A program made the position numbers and the translations under genes. A stretch of DNA of 64,000 bases from Rahnella aquatilis CIP 78.65 = ATCC 33071 (GTDB lineage: Bacteria > Pseudomonadota > Gammaproteobacteria > Enterobacterales > Enterobacteriaceae). Of the stretch, positions 9,847 through 18,719 are shown piece after piece. Below the pieces are notes generated by a model that was not told where the DNA came from, ran no database searches, and saw nothing but the letters and a program-made list of their open reading frames with translations. Each line of letters begins with the position of its first letter. Within the stretch, counting starts at the first letter, position 1. Where the stretch lies: NCBI RefSeq assembly GCF_000241955.1, contig NC_016835.1:1-64000 (forward strand). The letters are read 5' to 3'.

Positions 9847-11844
9847 ATGTTGAATGTAGAATCAGCACTAGCCCATCTAAATAGTAATGCATCCGAAAAA
9901 AGTCATGGTAACTGTGCCAAATTTGTGAGGCTTGCAATTAAGGCTGGGGGAGTTAATATTATTTCTCCACCACTTCGTCCAAACTATGACTATCCTGCAG
10001 CGGCAGATTATGGTGCCTCATTGTTGGCTAAAGGATTCACCATCGTATTTACCCATAATACTGGCGGGTCAGAACTGACAGATACAACCACCATACCTGG
10101 CCAGCAAGCTGGCGATGTTGTCGTAGTTCAAGATATTCCGGGTCATCGGTATGGTCATATGGCCATGTTTAATGGAACTCAATGGGTCTCTGATTTTAGA
10201 CAACCAATGGGGTTCTACCCGGCAAGGGCTTATAGTTCATTAAAATCCGCGTTCAAGATGTATCGCTATGGAGAGACGGAAAAAAATACGCCCTCTGACC
10301 AAAGCAGCGCTGACAACAAAGACCTCCACATCTGCTACCCCATTACGAAAAACCCAAAGGGCAATGAATTCGGCAACGCTGAAGAGATCCTTGCGCATCT
10401 CGGCGGAGAACCCGCAGGGTTTTATCTGGTAGGACGCAACGGTATGTGGCACGGCGGCATTCACATCAGTTCTGTCACCACCCCATGGAGCGCATTAAGT
10501 GGTAAAGGTACTTCTGAGTCTGTCGATTTTCCTGTTCCCTACAAAGGTGAGCAGCCTCTGCGCTGTATGGCAGATGGCGAAGTCGTTGCTTATCGGGTAT
10601 GTAAAGATTATCTCGAGGCTCCCTGGACTTCTGGAATACTAAGTTACTCAGGTTCATTCGTCCTGATACGACATTATCTGCAACCCGGGGATGACAAAAA
10701 AAGCAGCCTTACCTTTTATACTCTTTATATGCATCTTGCTCCCTGGTCAGCTTATCAGGCTGGTAAAGGCGAGAAAACATGGAAAGTAAACGAAAGAAAA
10801 GGCCTGTCTGCTTACGAGGATGCCGGCCGGACTGTACGTAAAGGTACACTTCCTAATGGGACAAAAGTGCGCTGGGATGAGACGGATGAAGGATTTAAGA
10901 CTCAGACAGACAAAGGACGAATATATGGCAATGTTACCCTTGAGGAGGATGTGATCGTCAAGGCGCGAGGAAATACCCCTGAGAAAAAACTGTTTAGTCA
11001 GGGCGATCAAGTATGGGTAGTTGCTGACAGAACTAATCTGAAAACAACGGAACCCGTCGTCATTCCTCCAGCCTGGTGGGCGCACTTCCAGCCACAAATC
11101 GAAGAGAAACTCGAATTTGAACAGGTCACATGCCCTGTCCCATTCCGCATAAACGCAAAAGATCCCGTCGGACATCTTGGCTATTACCAGAACCCGGTTG
11201 CAATGGGCTACGTACCGCGTTATCAGTCGCATATTGAATGTTTTAGCATAGATGAAAATCTCCCCACGTTCCTGACTAACCCGGAAAAGCTTGAACAAGA
11301 GGATCGTCCGTTATTTTTGAAATATACACCGGGTCTGCCGCGATATAATAAAAACTTGACTACTGGTAAGTTTGTCAAGGAGGCTGAGGCGACCCGTTCT
11401 ACAGGTATTGCCACCTTAAAGAAAGTGAAGTCAGTAAATGAGAAAGCTGCAGATGATAAATCAGCGGAAACGTATTTTCAGATCTATCCCGAAACTGCGT
11501 GGTTGGCAAAAAAAGATGTTAAGTTGTTATCGCGGTATGATCTTGCTGAACTTGGTTTTACGCTCACAGATGATTCGCCGGGCAATTTTGATAAGCTCGA
11601 TGGCAAAACACCTCCTGAAACACTGATCAGGAAAATACTGGATATCTTACATAACGCGGCGAAACAAGAAACTCGGGTCGATTACGCACTGATACCCCAA
11701 AATTATCAGCGTCTGATTGACATGATTGGCACAAACCCAGACGGCCATTACTCACCTGATGAATACCGGCAGGCAATCCATAATCCAGTTCTAAGGGATA
11801 CACTATTTAGAATTATTGCAAAGCACCCCAGTGAATGGTTATAA
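9847..11844 (+). CDS. T6SS effector E2: NlpC/P60- or CHAP-like amidase + M23-like module, tip lost
   Basis: 665 residues. Residues 1 to about 145 look like a papain-fold cell-wall amidase: Cys23 in GNCAKFV and His104 in YGHMAMF, with AGDVVVV between them, as in NlpC/P60, CHAP and Tae enzymes. After a linker the protein has a diverged version of the E1 module (GMWHGGIHIS, LYMHLAPW, YQSHIECF) and an EF-hand-like loop whose first residue is Gly (GTNPDGHYSPDE). The frame stops right after HPSEWL, where E1 continues into its toxin tip. The following DNA encodes a GH19 fragment in another frame, so the original tip was lost by deletion or an out-of-frame join. The amidase part may still make this a working effector. 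No strong ribosome-binding site precedes the ATG. Confidence 0.75.
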   Translation: MLNVESALAHLNSNASEKSHGNCAKFVRLAIKAGGVNIISPPLRPNYDYPAAADYGASLLAKGFTIVFTHNTGGSELTDTTTIPGQQAGDVVVVQDIPGHRYGHMAMFNGTQWVSDFRQPMGFYPARAYSSLKSAFKMYRYGETEKNTPSDQSSADNKDLHICYPITKNPKGNEFGNAEEILAHLGGEPAGFYLVGRNGMWHGGIHISSVTTPWSALSGKGTSESVDFPVPYKGEQPLRCMADGEVVAYRVCKDYLEAPWTSGILSYSGSFVLIRHYLQPGDDKKSSLTFYTLYMHLAPWSAYQAGKGEKTWKVNERKGLSAYEDAGRTVRKGTLPNGTKVRWDETDEGFKTQTDKGRIYGNVTLEEDVIVKARGNTPEKKLFSQGDQVWVVADRTNLKTTEPVVIPPAWWAHFQPQIEEKLEFEQVTCPVPFRINAKDPVGHLGYYQNPVAMGYVPRYQSHIECFSIDENLPTFLTNPEKLEQEDRPLFLKYTPGLPRYNKNLTTGKFVKEAEATRSTGIATLKKVKSVNEKAADDKSAETYFQIYPETAWLAKKDVKLLSRYDLAELGFTLTDDSPGNFDKLDGKTPPETLIRKILDILHNAAKQETRVDYALIPQNYQRLIDMIGTNPDGHYSPDEYRQAIHNPVLRDTLFRIIAKHPSEWL

Positions 11845-12148
11845 CTTTAGAGGGAGAGGGTTAATTCAAGTTACCGGTTATGAGAAATACCATGGGTTTA
11901 TGGGAGAGTATAATAAATATTGGAAAGGTGATATTCCTGATACTGTTTCGGAACCAGAAAAAATAAATGAAATGCCTTATGCAATTCGTAGCGCATTATG
12001 GTTTTGGTTGCACTATGAAGTATATTTATTTGATCATGGTGAAGGTTACAGTGATGTAGTTGGTGTTACTAAAAGAGTAAATGGTGGGAGTATGGGGCTA
12101 GATGAACGCCAAACGGCTTATACATTGTGCGAAAAGGTATTTTTATGA
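11834..12148 (+). pseudogene. GH19-like toxin C-terminal fragment, out of frame with E2
   Basis: About 104 codons beginning NGYNFRGRGLIQVTGYEKY, the second half of a GH19/endolysin-type domain, ending with a TGA that overlaps the next ATG (ATGA). The N-terminal half, which would carry the HE catalytic motif, is missing. An ATG at 11816 lies inside E2 and would give a short protein, but I regard it as accidental. This is the surviving end of a toxin tip joined to E2 at about 11834-11840. Confidence 0.7.
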
Positions 12149-12621
12149 AAAAAATTAGTGTATTTTTATTTGGGGCACTATTTTCATTTATGTCCATAGA
12201 TTCCATGGCGTCTGGGGGAAACTCAACTGAGATTATCTCTTGCACGTTACCTGGAGAATTATCTAGGAAGGTATCATTATCTATAGACAATAAAACCAAA
12301 GAAATAAACTACAGTTTTGAAAAAGAAGGCAAGGTAGAACTGGCCGTGTTGTTTAATGAAGAAAATAAATTGAAACGCCTTACAGATAGTAAAATGGGAG
12401 TTACATATTATGGGTTTAAACGGGGGGCGTACAGTTATATTGTTGATATAATTAATGGGGCTGAACAGGAAGAATACACAATATCATTCGATATTAAAAA
12501 AAATAACAAAGTTGTACAATCTGATGATTGCCTTCATAGCTCATTCAGGAGTGCTGACATCACAAGCAAATATATAAGCGATGTTCCATATGTCGATGAT
12601 GATAATTTCGCATTCCCGTAA
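12145..12621 (+). CDS. Orphan periplasmic immunity protein (after GH19 fragment)
   Basis: 158 residues. The ATG at 12145 overlaps the stop of the truncated toxin (ATGA) and gives a good signal peptide (MKKISVFLFGALFSFMSIDSMAS). An earlier GTG at 12127 would put charged residues in front and is less likely. The mature protein has Cys near both ends and no family I recognise. Position suggests immunity to the now truncated GH19 tip, which would make it an orphan kept for defence against siblings. Confidence 0.6.
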   Translation: MKKISVFLFGALFSFMSIDSMASGGNSTEIISCTLPGELSRKVSLSIDNKTKEINYSFEKEGKVELAVLFNEENKLKRLTDSKMGVTYYGFKRGAYSYIVDIINGAEQEEYTISFDIKKNNKVVQSDDCLHSSFRSADITSKYISDVPYVDDDNFAFP

Positions 12622-12819
12622 CTTCGTCTGAATTGGGTTCATATAGTCAGTATATTAGGGCAGATTTACCTCCAGGTAAGATATGGACAACCAGCCAAAT
12701 CAATGAGTGAAGCCCTTTATCTCTACGAGAATTATCTCAAAGAAGAGTTGTCTGGTTCCACCGACTTATACTTACCTAAAGGGTATATAAATGATATTAT
12801 TAGGAGCGAGAATGCATAA
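12622..12819 (+). pseudogene. Remnant of a pesticin-like toxin tip
   Basis: Bases 12628-12650 are identical to 18043-18065 inside the pesticin-like tip of E4 and read in the same phase (SELGSYSQ). That frame stops at about 12709. A second frame (ATG 12703, 38 codons, ending LPKGYINDIIRSENA) runs to the TAA at 12817-12819 and overlaps the next immunity start. The two frames look like the C-terminal end of one toxin broken by an indel or deletion. No catalytic part remains. Confidence 0.55.
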
Positions 12820-13252
12820 AATTATTTTTTATTTACTCATGGCGATATCATTTAGTTCTATGGCAAGCTCTGATGTTACAGGAAGGTGGAGTCCCTCATG
12901 TGATGATGAGGAAGGAATTACATTGACGAATGGTAATAGTCCAGTATTTTTTGTTGTAAATCACAACCAAATAGTTATTTCCATGCAAACAAAAACCACT
13001 AAGGAGTCTATCGACTTTTTTTTGGTTAAGCCCGTCGATCTGGGTTCGGGTGGAATGAAGCTAAGTTGGAGTAATTTTTCAAAAAAATCAAAAATAGCCA
13101 CATTGAAATTGCATGAGCAGAGTGCGAATTTTGAATGGTATGGTTTTTATGATGAAATAAAAAAAGTACATTCTTGGGTTAATGACCCAGATATTATAAT
13201 AAATAATGAGATTGTTGGTGGAGGTGTTGTCTTTTATAGATGCATAAAATAA
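12812..13252 (+). CDS. Orphan periplasmic immunity protein (after toxin scrap)
   Basis: 146 residues. The ATG at 12812 overlaps the end of the toxin scrap, follows AGGAG, and gives a signal peptide (MHKIIFYLLMAISFSSMASS). The start at 12791 would add residues before the signal peptide and is unlikely. The mature part begins DVTGRWSPSCDDEEG and ends with a single Cys near the terminus, consistent with a small disulfide-linked beta-rich periplasmic protein. No family is recognised. Its TAA is followed by an overlapping ATG (13252) in frame with E3. Confidence 0.55.
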   Translation: MHKIIFYLLMAISFSSMASSDVTGRWSPSCDDEEGITLTNGNSPVFFVVNHNQIVISMQTKTTKESIDFFLVKPVDLGSGGMKLSWSNFSKKSKIATLKLHEQSANFEWYGFYDEIKKVHSWVNDPDIIINNEIVGGGVVFYRCIK

Positions 13253-15705
13253 TGGCAAGGCATCGACTAAAGATGGGGGTAAAAATAACTCCCAATATTA
13301 AATTCGCATTTAAATTCTGCTCAGTTTTGGAGTTTGTTTGCCCGACCATCCCCTGGGAAAAAGGGACGCTTTATCTCTCCGGCTCTTTTGTCCTGGTGCG
13401 CCATTATATTCAGCCGGGCACCACAGCAGCCAGCGGTCTGACGTTTTATACGCTGTATATGCATCTCGCCCCCTTCTCTGCCTATGCGTCGCAGACCGGC
13501 CCGCGGCAGCGAACCACCAAAGGCGGCGTTAAGTTTTATCTTACAAAAGAAGATGTTGCCTCAAATAAGGTGGCCGGAAAATTTTCCACCGGCAACGTCG
13601 TCACACTGTGTGATGAAACAATGGTCAGGCGCAGTGATAACCATCAGTTCAGCCAGGTCAAAATGCAGGATGGCAGGCTGGTATGGACCGTTTCCGACGG
13701 CGGCTTTCTGAAAATGGCCGACAGCACCAGAGCCAGCCCCCCGCCCTGGTGGAGCCAGTGCTCACCGGCTTATCCCGTGACACCTTCAACGGCGGCGGTA
13801 TACAAAAACAAAACAGCCTTAAATTACTACCGCTGCAGTGAAGATGTGACGTTCGAAACCGTCGTCAGCGGACAGCACAAAAAATGGGGAAAACCGGCCG
13901 GTAAGCTGCTGCCTGTCAACACGCAGATGACCATGGAAACCGGTAATGCCGCACAGACAATAACCCGCCCCGATAAGCGGGTATTTAAACTGATGACCAT
14001 GACCGCTGACGTCGCAGGCACACCGCTCAAACGCGGTGAGCGCGTCTGGGTCGTCGCCGACGGCGGGAACCTCGAGGCCGTTGCCGCGCAGTCAGGCTCA
14101 TCACCAAAATTTGACGAGGTGATAACTGGCCAGACAATTCCGGTACAGGCCGGTGCGGCGCTCGGTCACCTGGGATTCTTTCAGATACCCACCGAGACCG
14201 GCTTCCGCTCGCGCTATATGGTGCACATTGAATGCCTGACGAGCGACAGCAAAGTGGCCAGTTTTCTCACCAATCCGGAAGCCGCCGGTCGCGAGAGTCC
14301 TGCCTTCCTGAAATATCCGGCAGACGCGAAACTTTTCAGTAAAGATGCAAAAGGTGCTATGGCAGAAAGCACGCGCAAAACAAAAGCACCGGGAATACTG
14401 ACATTGTCTAACGTACCGGCAGTGTCTGCAGACGGAATACCCACACATTATCAGATACGCCCGGAGGGTGGTTTTCTGGCCGCAGCTTCCGTCGAAGTGC
14501 TGTCACAATTTGACCTCGGCAAGCTCGGTTTTTCTATCATCAAAGACGACCCCGAAAGTTTTCAGTTGCTGGACGCCGAGAACCAGCCGCAGAACGTGGT
14601 AAAAGGGATTTTTGAAAAACTCAAAGCCGCGGCAGAGGATGACCCGGTGTTCAGCAACGTGCTGGCCAGCCACAAATACAAACAGCTGCTCGATGTTATC
14701 GACCAGAACCATGACGGGTATTACTCCGTCGACGAATACCGCAATGCCGTGCATAACCCGGCCTATCGCGACCGGCTTTATCAGCTGATAGTGCAGCACC
14801 CCAGCGAATGGTATTACGAGAAAACGGACGGTAAGTGGACTAAATATCTGGAAAAATTAGAACCCGATGCCTCGAAGTGGAAGAAATACACCGAGGCCTT
14901 TCTGGATAAGATGATCTGGATGAAGAAAGTCGCCGGCATGGGGCCAGCACCCTGGCATATGCATCCGGTGATGTTTATGGGGAACTTGGACCGTAAGCCT
15001 ACCAATTTAGTTTCCTGTTCATTCTGCCAAAGTGGTATAGAAATAAATCCAGAATTACTTATTCACTGCTTTGGAATCAGCAAAGAGAAAGCGGATCTTT
15101 ATGCCCCATTGTTAACTACCGGCTTTATAAAATATGAAATCAATAACTGTTTAAGAATATCACACTTTCTAGGTCAAATTGGTATAGAGACTCAAAGACT
15201 TACAAAGTTAAAAGAAAGCTTGTACTATACAAACGGTGACAGATTATGGGGAATATACTATTCACTACTAAACGCGGGCCTGAAAAGGCGATTCCCAACC
15301 TATTCTGAAGAGCAAAGAAAACAATACACAAAAGATCACTTGGTAAGAAATGAAGATGAATTAGCACAAACGTTATTCCCAAGTAATTATGAGGGAATGG
15401 ATTACCGTGGAAGAGGGTTGATACATTTAACGCATGAGGAAAACTATAATAAATACAAAATATTCAGTGAAAATGACGTCATAACAAACCCTAAAATAAT
15501 AGAAACTAATTCTGCATTAGCTGTTGACTCTGCATGCTGGTACTGGTCGAAGTTCGCCAATATCAATCCCTTGGCTGATGCAGATAATCTAAGCATGGTA
15601 ACATACAAAATCAATGCAGCAAGATTAGAAATGGCGGCTAGGGGTACCATTAAAGATCTTGCAATTAACTATATAAAACAGAACAATATAGGATGTAAAA
15701 AATGA
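13252..15705 (+). CDS. Silent effector cassette E3: 5'-truncated module + second GH19-like tip
   Basis: The frame is open from 13240; the ATG at 13252 overlaps the immunity stop and is the better start (817 residues). The first 30 residues are unrelated filler. From 13341 the sequence follows E1 (5457 onward) without indels to 14988, so it lacks the first ~105 residues of the module, including WHGGIH. It keeps LYMHLAP, VHIE and the perfect EF-hand. The tip differs from E1: GH19-like with RISHFLGQIGIETQ (Glu in the catalytic position) and YRGRGLIHLTHEENY, and AT-rich. It may be made only after recombination with E1, or weakly by coupling to the upstream immunity gene. Confidence 0.75.
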   Translation: MARHRLKMGVKITPNIKFAFKFCSVLEFVCPTIPWEKGTLYLSGSFVLVRHYIQPGTTAASGLTFYTLYMHLAPFSAYASQTGPRQRTTKGGVKFYLTKEDVASNKVAGKFSTGNVVTLCDETMVRRSDNHQFSQVKMQDGRLVWTVSDGGFLKMADSTRASPPPWWSQCSPAYPVTPSTAAVYKNKTALNYYRCSEDVTFETVVSGQHKKWGKPAGKLLPVNTQMTMETGNAAQTITRPDKRVFKLMTMTADVAGTPLKRGERVWVVADGGNLEAVAAQSGSSPKFDEVITGQTIPVQAGAALGHLGFFQIPTETGFRSRYMVHIECLTSDSKVASFLTNPEAAGRESPAFLKYPADAKLFSKDAKGAMAESTRKTKAPGILTLSNVPAVSADGIPTHYQIRPEGGFLAAASVEVLSQFDLGKLGFSIIKDDPESFQLLDAENQPQNVVKGIFEKLKAAAEDDPVFSNVLASHKYKQLLDVIDQNHDGYYSVDEYRNAVHNPAYRDRLYQLIVQHPSEWYYEKTDGKWTKYLEKLEPDASKWKKYTEAFLDKMIWMKKVAGMGPAPWHMHPVMFMGNLDRKPTNLVSCSFCQSGIEINPELLIHCFGISKEKADLYAPLLTTGFIKYEINNCLRISHFLGQIGIETQRLTKLKESLYYTNGDRLWGIYYSLLNAGLKRRFPTYSEEQRKQYTKDHLVRNEDELAQTLFPSNYEGMDYRGRGLIHLTHEENYNKYKIFSENDVITNPKIIETNSALAVDSACWYWSKFANINPLADADNLSMVTYKINAARLEMAARGTIKDLAINYIKQNNIGCKK
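13341..14988 (+). repeat. Partial copy of conserved effector module (matches 5457-7104)
   Basis: 1648 bases co-linear with 5457-7104 at a constant offset of 7884, with only scattered mismatches. The left edge is abrupt at CCCGACC. The right edge is where the toxin tips diverge, just after ATGTTTATGGGGAA. A crossover within this tract would place the E3 tip and its immunity gene behind the complete E1 N-terminus and delete 7884 bases. Confidence 0.95.
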
Positions 15706-16244
15706 TTTTAAGAAAACTAGTGTTGCTGATAGCTCTTATTTCAGGAAATTGCCTAGCATGTGATAATGGCAAAATAAGTGATTATATTAATAACAACCAA
15801 GGGTTTCTTGTCCAAGCCTTAAGTTCAGATCGCATATCATCAGGCAGTACCATTTTTTTCCACTACACCTCTAAAAATGATGAGCATCCAGATATAATAG
15901 CATCCTATGCTTCCGATAGGTGCGTAGCAAGCCAAAGTATAACCTTTGACACTTACTCTTATGATGGCAGCGTGGCAAATATAGAATCTGTTTTCTGGGG
16001 GAGAGGAAAGTATAAAAAAAACTTATTCATAATTGTCAGCTGGAATTATAACGCAGATGGCGTTAGCACAGTAGGGAAATATTATAGTGTATTTGCTTAT
16101 GATTACGAAAAAACAAAAATCACAAAAAATGAGAATTTAACAATTAAGTTTAAAGAAGGACATGATGGATTTGTTGATGGGAAAGTGGTTAAGTATAGAT
16201 TTAAGACGGCAAGCGATGTTTTATCTTATCTGGAAAAAAATTAG
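15702..16244 (+). CDS. Putative periplasmic immunity protein for E3 tip
   Basis: 180 residues, starting at an ATG that overlaps the E3 stop (ATGA). It has a short signal peptide (MILRKLVLLIALISGNCLA) followed by CDNGKISDY; the LACD cleavage zone does not form a typical lipobox because the residue order NCLAC is atypical, so a lipoprotein is possible but not certain. It is AT-rich like the tip before it. No family is recognised, and the immunity role is inferred from position and export. Confidence 0.6.
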   Translation: MILRKLVLLIALISGNCLACDNGKISDYINNNQGFLVQALSSDRISSGSTIFFHYTSKNDEHPDIIASYASDRCVASQSITFDTYSYDGSVANIESVFWGRGKYKKNLFIIVSWNYNADGVSTVGKYYSVFAYDYEKTKITKNENLTIKFKEGHDGFVDGKVVKYRFKTASDVLSYLEKN

Positions 16245-16411
16245 ACCCTTAGAATAATAAAAACATGAAGCCGGAAGTTAATTATAGCGTGGATTTAGTT
16301 GCAATATAGGATATTGTCATGAATTCTTCCTCCGCTGCTTCAATAACTTCCTTAGATATGAGACTAATTTATATTTAGAAGAAAAAATTTCAATTTATAT
16401 GAGTGGCGCTC

Positions 16412-17561
16412 CCGCTGCAGTGAAGATGTGACGTTCGAAACCGTCGTCAGCGGACAGCACAAAAAATGGGGAAAACCGGCCGGGAAGCTGCTGCCTGTCA
16501 ACACGCAGATGACCATGGAAACCGATAATGCCGCACAGACAATAACCCGCCCCGATAAGCGGGTATTTAAACTGATGACCATGACCGCTGACGTCGCAGG
16601 CACACCGCTCAAACGCGGTGAGCGCGTCTGGGTCGTCGCCGACGGCGGGAACCTCGAGGCCGTTGCCGCGCAGTCAGGCTCATCACCAAAATTTGACGAG
16701 GTGATAACTGACCAGACAATTCCGGTACAGGCCGGCGCGGCGCTCGGTCACCTGGGGTTCTTTCAGATACCCACCGAGACCGGCTTCCGCTCGCGCTATA
16801 TGGTGCACATTGAATGCCTGACGACGGACAGCAAAGTGGCCAGTTTTCTCACCAATCCGGAAGCCGCCGGTCGCGAGAGTCCTGCCTTCCTGAAATATCC
16901 GGCAGACGCGAAGCTTTTCAGTAAAGATGCAAAAGGTGCTATGGCAGAAAGCACGCGCAAAACAAAAGCACCGGGAATACTGACATTGTCTAACGTACCG
17001 GCAGTGTCTGCAGACGGAATACCCACACATTATCAGATACGCCCGGAAGGCGGCTTCCTGGCCGCGGACTCTGTCGAAAAGTTGTCACAATTTGACCTCG
17101 GCAAACTGGGGTTTTCTATCATCAAAGACGACCCCGAAAGTTTTCAGTTGCTGGATGCCGAGAATCAGCCGCAGAACGTGGTGAAAGGACTTTTTGAAAA
17201 GCTCAAAGCCGCGGCAGAGGATGACCCGGTGTTCAGCAACGTGCTGGCCAGCCACAAATACAAACAGCTGCTCGATGTTATCGACCAGAACCATGACGGG
17301 TATTACTCCGTCGACGAATACCGCAATGCCGTGCATAACCCGGCCTATCGCGACCGGCTTTATCAGCTGATAGTGCAGCACCCCAGCGAATGGTATTACG
17401 AGAAAACGGATGCGAAGTGGACGAAATATCTGGAAAAATTAGAACCCGATGCCTCGAAGTGGAAGAAATACACCGAGGCCTTTCTGGATAAGATGATCTG
17501 GATGAAGAAAGTCGCCGGCATGGGGCCAGCACCCTGGCATATGCATCCGGTGATGTTTATG
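16412..17561 (+). repeat. Partial copy of conserved effector module (matches 5946-7095)
   Basis: 1150 bases co-linear with 5946-7095 at a constant offset of 10466. Mismatches are sparse except for a denser patch at about 17045-17200 (for example ADSVEKLSQ in place of AASVEVLSQ), which suggests a mosaic history or gene conversion. The right edge is at GTTTATG, a few bases before the edge in E3. Confidence 0.95.
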
Positions 17562-18251
17562 AATACTATCCGTGATTCTGAAAACGATGAAATGGATACT
17601 AAATGGCTAAAAGTTCCCAAAGGACAACTCACGTTTAATGTGGAGGGTAATGATATTGAAAACAGTATTTACTTCTCACGCCATCCACATGTCCCGAATA
17701 ATAAAGGTGTTGTGATCGGGATCTCTGGAGTTACATTTGGTCGAGGATTGGATTTGGATCAACAGTCAAAAACTTATATCAATACACTTTTTATGGATAT
17801 GGAGAGAGATGCTAAACCATTACCTCCAGCTTTACAAAAATGGCTTCTGGGCAGTGTGGGATTAAAAGGGTCAACAGCACTGACCTACTGTCTTGATATT
17901 GATAAGTTCGTGCCCAGAACTGAACAATATTTAACCAGGAAGCAGCAGCACTTTCTCTTCAATGCAGTTTATGAGAATTTGTACGATGTAACAAAACGGG
18001 TAATATCCAATGGCGCAAAAGTTGATGGTGTACAAATTTCAGCTGAATTGGGTTCATATAGTCAGAAGGTCCAGGATGTATTGGTTGATTTAACGTTCCG
18101 AGGAGATAACTCTCCGAGGACAAGGCGCTATTTCATGAAAGATCTTAAAGCTGGAGAAGATCAATTTAAAAGCAACATTTCAAACTCTCACTGGAAGTCT
18201 TCTTTTGGCGTACCAGAGCAGAGATTCAATGAACGGAAAGGATATTTATAA
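16428..18251 (+). CDS. Silent effector cassette E4: 5'-truncated module + pesticin-like muramidase tip
   Basis: 607 codons from a GTG at 16428 with no convincing ribosome-binding site; the frame is open from 16368. The match to E1 begins in frame at RCSEDVTFETVV, so about 268 residues of the module are missing; VHIE and the EF-hand remain. The tip after HPVMFM contains a Glu in TFNVEGNDIE and the stretch GVTFGRGLDLDQQ, the pattern of pesticin/T4-lysozyme-like muramidases (catalytic Glu, then G-x-T-x-G-x-G-x-D-L). I infer cleavage of the glycan strand in the prey periplasm once it is joined to a full N-terminus. It is followed by an LprI-like immunity gene, which fits a lysozyme. Confidence 0.72.
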   Translation: MTFETVVSGQHKKWGKPAGKLLPVNTQMTMETDNAAQTITRPDKRVFKLMTMTADVAGTPLKRGERVWVVADGGNLEAVAAQSGSSPKFDEVITDQTIPVQAGAALGHLGFFQIPTETGFRSRYMVHIECLTTDSKVASFLTNPEAAGRESPAFLKYPADAKLFSKDAKGAMAESTRKTKAPGILTLSNVPAVSADGIPTHYQIRPEGGFLAADSVEKLSQFDLGKLGFSIIKDDPESFQLLDAENQPQNVVKGLFEKLKAAAEDDPVFSNVLASHKYKQLLDVIDQNHDGYYSVDEYRNAVHNPAYRDRLYQLIVQHPSEWYYEKTDAKWTKYLEKLEPDASKWKKYTEAFLDKMIWMKKVAGMGPAPWHMHPVMFMNTIRDSENDEMDTKWLKVPKGQLTFNVEGNDIENSIYFSRHPHVPNNKGVVIGISGVTFGRGLDLDQQSKTYINTLFMDMERDAKPLPPALQKWLLGSVGLKGSTALTYCLDIDKFVPRTEQYLTRKQQHFLFNAVYENLYDVTKRVISNGAKVDGVQISAELGSYSQKVQDVLVDLTFRGDNSPRTRRYFMKDLKAGEDQFKSNISNSHWKSSFGVPEQRFNERKGYL

Positions 18252-18622
18252 TGAATAAGTATTTTGCATTGATGCTAGCTGTTTCTTCACTTTCAACAGT
18301 TGTGTATGCTGATTCTTCAAGTGAACAGGGTAATTATCTAAAAATTAAAAGTGAATATGCTAAAGCAGATAGTGAGCTAAATAATATTTATAGACAGCAA
18401 ATTCTAGAGTATAAGAATGTAGGTGCTGAATTTTACGGACAAAGGGAGTCAAAAGATATTTACCTTAAAAAATCGCAAATTGCGTGGATTAAAATAAGAG
18501 ATGCCGACTGTGATTATGAAACCTATGAGTCGAGGACTGGAACTGCGTTTTCAAGTATATATGAACAATGCTTGTTAGATAAAACCAGCGAGCGCATTAA
18601 ATATCTAAATGAAAACAACTAG
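18251..18622 (+). CDS. LprI/DUF1311-type lysozyme inhibitor, immunity for E4
   Basis: 123 residues whose ATG overlaps the E4 TAA by one base. A signal peptide ends around VVYADSS. The mature part fits the LprI N-terminal (DUF1311) pattern: YAKADSELNNIYRQ, then AWIKIRDADCDYE and a second Cys in YEQCLLDKTSERIKYL. LprI-family proteins are periplasmic or surface lysozyme inhibitors, so the family itself supports immunity to the muramidase tip before it. This is the only immunity gene in the array whose family predicts its target. Confidence 0.75.
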   Translation: MNKYFALMLAVSSLSTVVYADSSSEQGNYLKIKSEYAKADSELNNIYRQQILEYKNVGAEFYGQRESKDIYLKKSQIAWIKIRDADCDYETYESRTGTAFSSIYEQCLLDKTSERIKYLNENN

Positions 18623-18719
18623 CAATAAAAACTTAAGATCGTCAATCAATAAAACCTTTACTGATGCACTATCTCCATCTCTATGTATATATAAGTATGA
18701 GTGTTGCTCCACCACATTT

